Program-made: the position numbers and the translations under genes | Assembly (NCBI GenBank): GCA_900752445.1 | Contig: CAADVN010000042.1 | Location: forward strand, 1-14,699 | Reading direction: 5' to 3' | Origin: an uncultured Oscillospiraceae bacterium | GTDB taxonomy: Bacteria > Bacillota > Clostridia > Oscillospirales > Oscillospiraceae | DNA: 14,699 bases | Part shown: positions 11,647 through 14,699 of the stretch, in pieces | Position numbering within the stretch: the first letter of the stretch is position 1 | How the letters are laid out: every line of letters starts with the position of its first letter | The notes under the pieces: generated by a model | Told to the model about the DNA's origin: nothing | The model's input: only the letters and a program-made list of their open reading frames with translations | The model's database searches: none

Positions 11647-13416
11647 ATGAGCGGAATTATAACGAAAGTATCGGGCCCGCTGGTCGTAGCCGAGGGACTG
11701 GCCGACGCGAACGCGTCGGACGTCGTCCGAGTGGGCAGCCAGCGGCTCATAGGCGAAATACTTAACATGACGGGCGATTCTGCGTCGATACAGGTCTATG
11801 AGGAGACCTCGGGCCTCGGCCCCGGCGCGGAGGTCGTCACCACCGGACTGCCGCTTTCCGTGGAGCTCGGCCCCGGCATGCTGGAGAACATCTACGACGG
11901 CATCCAGCGTCCGCTGCCCGAGATAAGGGCCCTGACGGGCGAGACCATCACGCGCGGCGTCCAGGTCGCGGCGCTCAACCGCGAGAAGAAGTGGGAGTTC
12001 GTGCCCGTGGCCGAGCCCGGCCAGCACGTCGCCGCGGGCGACGTCCTCGGCACCGTGCAGGAGACGAGCGCCATACTCCATAAGATCATGGTACCGCCCG
12101 GAGTGAGCGGCACCGTCAAGAGCATCGAAAAGGGCGAGTTCACCGTCGATCATGTCATTGCCGTCCTCGAGGACTACAACGGCAAGACGAAGGAACTCAC
12201 CATGGTGCAGAACTGGCCGGTGCGTATCGCGAGGCCCTACAGCCAGAAGTATACCCCGGCAAGGCCGATGAACAGCGGACAGAGGATCATCGACACGCTG
12301 TTCCCCATAGCCAAGGGCGGCACCGCCGCCGTACCCGGTCCCTTCGGCTCGGGCAAGACCGTCGTGCAGCACCAGCTGGCGAAGTGGTCGGACGTGGACA
12401 TCGTCGTCTATATAGGCTGCGGCGAGCGCGGCAACGAGATGACCGACGTCCTTATGGAGTTCCCCGAGCTGACCGACCCGAGAAACGGCGAGCCTCTGAT
12501 GAAGCGCACCGTGCTCATAGCGAACCCCTCCGACATGCCCGTCGCGGCGCGCGAGGCGTCAATCTATACCGGCATTACCATAGCGGAGTACTTCCGTGAC
12601 ATGGGCTACGACGTGGCCGTCCTCGCCGACTCGACTTCCCGCTGGGCCGAGGCCCTGCGTGAGATGTCCGGCCGACTCGAGGAGATGCCCGGCGAAGAGG
12701 GCTACCCCGCCTACCTCGCCAGCCGTCTTGCCCAGTTCTACGAGCGCGCGGGCGTGGTCGAATGCCTCGGCTCCGACGAGCGCCGCGGCTCCGTCACCGC
12801 CATCGGCGCTGTCTCGCCTCCGGGCGGCGACACGTCCGAGCCGGTCTCGCAGGCGACGATGCGTATAGTCAAGGTCTTCTGGGCCCTCGACTCGTCCCTG
12901 GCCTACGCCAGGCACTTCCCGGCCATCAACTGGCTGACCTCGTATTCGCTGTACGTCGATACGCTCAAGCCCTGGTACGAGGGCGAGTTCGGCGCCAAGT
13001 ACATGCAGAACCGTGACAAGGCCATGCACATCCTCCAGGAGGAGGCCGAGCTGCAGGAGATCGTCAGGCTGGTCGGCCAGGACGCGCTCAGCCCGAACGA
13101 CAGGCTGACGATGGAGACCGCCAAGATGATACGCGAGGACTTCCTGCAGCAGAACGCGTTCATCGACGAGGACGCCTACTCGAGCTATCTGAAGCAGTTC
13201 CGGCTGCTGGACATGGTGCTGCAGTACGACACGGTCTGCCGCGAGGCGATAGGCTCCGGGGCGGACATGAACAAGCTCTTCAATATACCCGCGCGTGAGC
13301 GCATAGGCCGCGCCAAGATGGTGCCTCAGGACGAGGTCGTGAAGACCTACGACGAGATCATCGAGGAAATGAAGGCCGAGATCGCCGAAATAGCTGAGGG
13401 AGGTGAGGACGAATGA
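11647..13416 (+). CDS. ntpA: V-type ATPase catalytic subunit A
   Basis: This 589-residue catalytic subunit hydrolyses or makes ATP in the head. It has the N-terminal barrel (MSGIITKVSGPLVVAEGL), the extra 'bulge' region specific to A subunits (about 110-190), and the Walker A loop GPFGSGKT at 231-238. It also shows the GER motif in CGERGNEMTD (about 258), VLADSTSRWAEALREMSGRL as the Walker B region, and SPPGGDTSEPVSQAT. The C-terminal helical domain follows. The ATG at 11647 has AAGG upstream; an in-frame TTG at 11641 lies at the edge of that site and is unlikely. The stop overlaps the ntpB start as ATGA. Confidence 0.97.
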   Translation: MSGIITKVSGPLVVAEGLADANASDVVRVGSQRLIGEILNMTGDSASIQVYEETSGLGPGAEVVTTGLPLSVELGPGMLENIYDGIQRPLPEIRALTGETITRGVQVAALNREKKWEFVPVAEPGQHVAAGDVLGTVQETSAILHKIMVPPGVSGTVKSIEKGEFTVDHVIAVLEDYNGKTKELTMVQNWPVRIARPYSQKYTPARPMNSGQRIIDTLFPIAKGGTAAVPGPFGSGKTVVQHQLAKWSDVDIVVYIGCGERGNEMTDVLMEFPELTDPRNGEPLMKRTVLIANPSDMPVAAREASIYTGITIAEYFRDMGYDVAVLADSTSRWAEALREMSGRLEEMPGEEGYPAYLASRLAQFYERAGVVECLGSDERRGSVTAIGAVSPPGGDTSEPVSQATMRIVKVFWALDSSLAYARHFPAINWLTSYSLYVDTLKPWYEGEFGAKYMQNRDKAMHILQEEAELQEIVRLVGQDALSPNDRLTMETAKMIREDFLQQNAFIDEDAYSSYLKQFRLLDMVLQYDTVCREAIGSGADMNKLFNIPARERIGRAKMVPQDEVVKTYDEIIEEMKAEIAEIAEGGEDE

Positions 13417-14699
13417 TCAGAGAGTATAAGACGATACGCGAGGTCGCGAATCCTCTGATGGTCGTCAAGCAGGTCGAAGGCGTCACCTACGACGAGCTGG
13501 GCGAGCTCGAGCTGCCGAACGGCGAAGTAAGGCGCTGCAAGGTCCTCGAGGTCGAGGGCGACACGGCTGTCGTACAGCTGTTCGAGTCCGCGCAGGGCAT
13601 AAACCTCGCCGGCACGAAGGTCCGCTTCCTGGGCCACCCGCTGGAGCTGGGCGTCTCTGAGGACATGCTGGGCCGAGTGTTCAACGGCATGGGCGAGCCG
13701 ATAGACGGCGGCCCGGAGATACTGGCCGACGCGCACAGGGACATTAACGGCCTGCCCATGAACCCCGCCGCGAGGGCCTACCCGGCCGAGTTTATCCAGA
13801 CGGGCGTCTCCACGATAGACGGCCTGAACACGCTGGTCAGGGGCCAGAAGCTGCCCATCTTCTCCTGCTCCGGCCTGCCGCACGCGGCGCTGGCCGCGCA
13901 GATAGCGCGCCAGGCGCGAGTCCTCGGCGCGAACGAGAACTTCGCCGTCGTCTTCGCCGCCATCGGCATCACGTTCGAGGAGTCCGAGTACTTCATACAG
14001 GACTTCAGACGCACCGGCGCCATAGACCGCACCGTCGTCTTCTCGAACCTCGCCAACGACCCTGCCGTCGAGCGTATAGCCACGCCGCGTATGGCCCTGA
14101 CCGCGGCCGAATACCTGGCCTTCGAGAAGGACATGCACGTGCTGGTCATCCTGACCGATATAACGAACTACGCCGAGGCCCTGCGTGAGGTCTCCGCGGC
14201 TAAGAAAGAGGTCCCTGGCCGCCGCGGCTACCCCGGCTACCTGTACACCGACCTTGCGACGATGTACGAGAGGGCCGGACGGCGCATCGGCAAGAAGGGC
14301 TCCATCACGATGATACCCATCCTGACCATGCCCGAGGACGACAAGACCCACCCCATCCCCGACCTGACCGGATATATCACCGAGGGACAGATAATCCTCT
14401 CCCGCGAAATGTACCGCAAGGGCTATATGCCTCCGGTCGATGTGCTCCCCTCCCTTTCCCGTCTCAAGGATAAGGGAATCGGTGCCGGCAAGACCCGCGA
14501 GGATCACGCAAACACGATGAACCAGCTTTTCTCAAGCTATGCCCGCGGCCGCGAAGCCAAGGAGCTTATGGTCGTCCTCGGCGAAGCGGCGCTGACACCG
14601 GTGGACCGGCTGTATGCCCGGTTCTCCGACGAATTTGAAAAACGCTACATCAATCAGGGCTTTTATGAGGACCGCACCATTGAGGAAACCCTCGACATC
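13413..14699 (+). CDS. ntpB: V-type ATPase regulatory subunit B, 3' end beyond window
   Basis: The frame starts at ATG 13413, eight bases after GGAGGTGA and overlapping the ntpA stop, and stays open to the window edge, giving 429 of about 460 residues. It is the non-catalytic B subunit. It begins MIREYKTIREVANPLMVV. The P-loop position is replaced by SGLPHAALAAQIARQ, which is normal for B subunits. The interface segment EALREVSAAKKEVPGRRGYP carries the arginine contributed to the A-subunit active site. From about 14394 on, the codons change: no more AUA or AGG, and GAA, GAT and CGC become common, although the protein remains a clean B subunit. ntpD is expected downstream. Confidence 0.96.
   Translation, partial: MIREYKTIREVANPLMVVKQVEGVTYDELGELELPNGEVRRCKVLEVEGDTAVVQLFESAQGINLAGTKVRFLGHPLELGVSEDMLGRVFNGMGEPIDGGPEILADAHRDINGLPMNPAARAYPAEFIQTGVSTIDGLNTLVRGQKLPIFSCSGLPHAALAAQIARQARVLGANENFAVVFAAIGITFEESEYFIQDFRRTGAIDRTVVFSNLANDPAVERIATPRMALTAAEYLAFEKDMHVLVILTDITNYAEALREVSAAKKEVPGRRGYPGYLYTDLATMYERAGRRIGKKGSITMIPILTMPEDDKTHPIPDLTGYITEGQIILSREMYRKGYMPPVDVLPSLSRLKDKGIGAGKTREDHANTMNQLFSSYARGREAKELMVVLGEAALTPVDRLYARFSDEFEKRYINQGFYEDRTIEETLDI

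Noticed and set aside
11590..12372. 260-codon open frame on the minus strand
   Set aside because: It is antisense to ntpA, with no motif or ribosome-binding site that I can support.
13866..13905. Apparently broken Walker A loop in ntpB
   Set aside because: B subunits of V-type ATPases normally lack a functional P-loop. SGLPHAALAAQIA is the expected sequence there.
13347..14507. 386-codon open frame on the minus strand
   Set aside because: It is antisense to ntpB, whose protein is unmistakable. The composition is Gly/Val/Asp-rich, as expected for a shadow frame.

Overview
The window is about 14.7 kb of GC-rich, gene-dense DNA. It most likely comes from an anaerobic, high-GC Clostridia-type Firmicute of the Oscillospiraceae/Ruminococcaceae kind. 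This is inferred from the Enterococcus-type ntp V-ATPase gene order, a BceS-like intramembrane-sensing histidine kinase, strong AGGAGG ribosome-binding sites and frequent AUA and AGG codons. No rRNA, tRNA, CRISPR array, insertion sequence or phage gene was recognised.

Left part (1-2402). The window opens inside the 3' end of a UDP-GlcNAc 2-epimerase gene (wecB). Its stop overlaps the start of a membrane-anchored secreted protein with a LolA/GerS-like appearance. Converging on these from the other strand is a compact three-gene unit of unknown function (1811 down to 873). The middle gene of this unit appears to carry a one-base frameshift in a run of six G. Divergent from the unit is a small YfcE-type metallophosphoesterase, which ends at a strong hairpin.

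Middle part (2407-5411, minus strand). A tight operon runs glyA (serine hydroxymethyltransferase), an OmpR-family response regulator, then a BceS-like histidine kinase. It starts at a recognisable sigma-A promoter and ends at hairpins with a U tract. No BceAB-type transporter accompanies the two-component pair. A 383-base gene-free stretch upstream of glyA holds the glyA promoter and a possible small plus-strand RNA ending at a strong hairpin. Next, on the minus strand, is a stand-alone acyltransferase-fold protein resembling the E2 catalytic domain or chloramphenicol acetyltransferase. The usual catalytic histidine of that fold is a glutamate here.

Right part (6588-14699, plus strand). A V-type (A/V-type) ATPase operon runs in the order ntpF-ntpI-ntpK-ntpE-ntpC-ntpG-ntpA-ntpB and continues past the window edge, where ntpD is expected. 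Genes are separated by 1 to 44 bases or overlap. F, I, K, E, C and G give the stalks and membrane sector, and A and B give the catalytic head. The rotor subunit K keeps the residues that bind sodium in Enterococcus hirae NtpK, so the enzyme is predicted to move Na+. The leader ahead of ntpF contains an inverted repeat and a terminator-like hairpin, suggesting control before the first gene. The last ~300 bases of the ntpB fragment change codon usage, which could mean recombination or a chimeric join.
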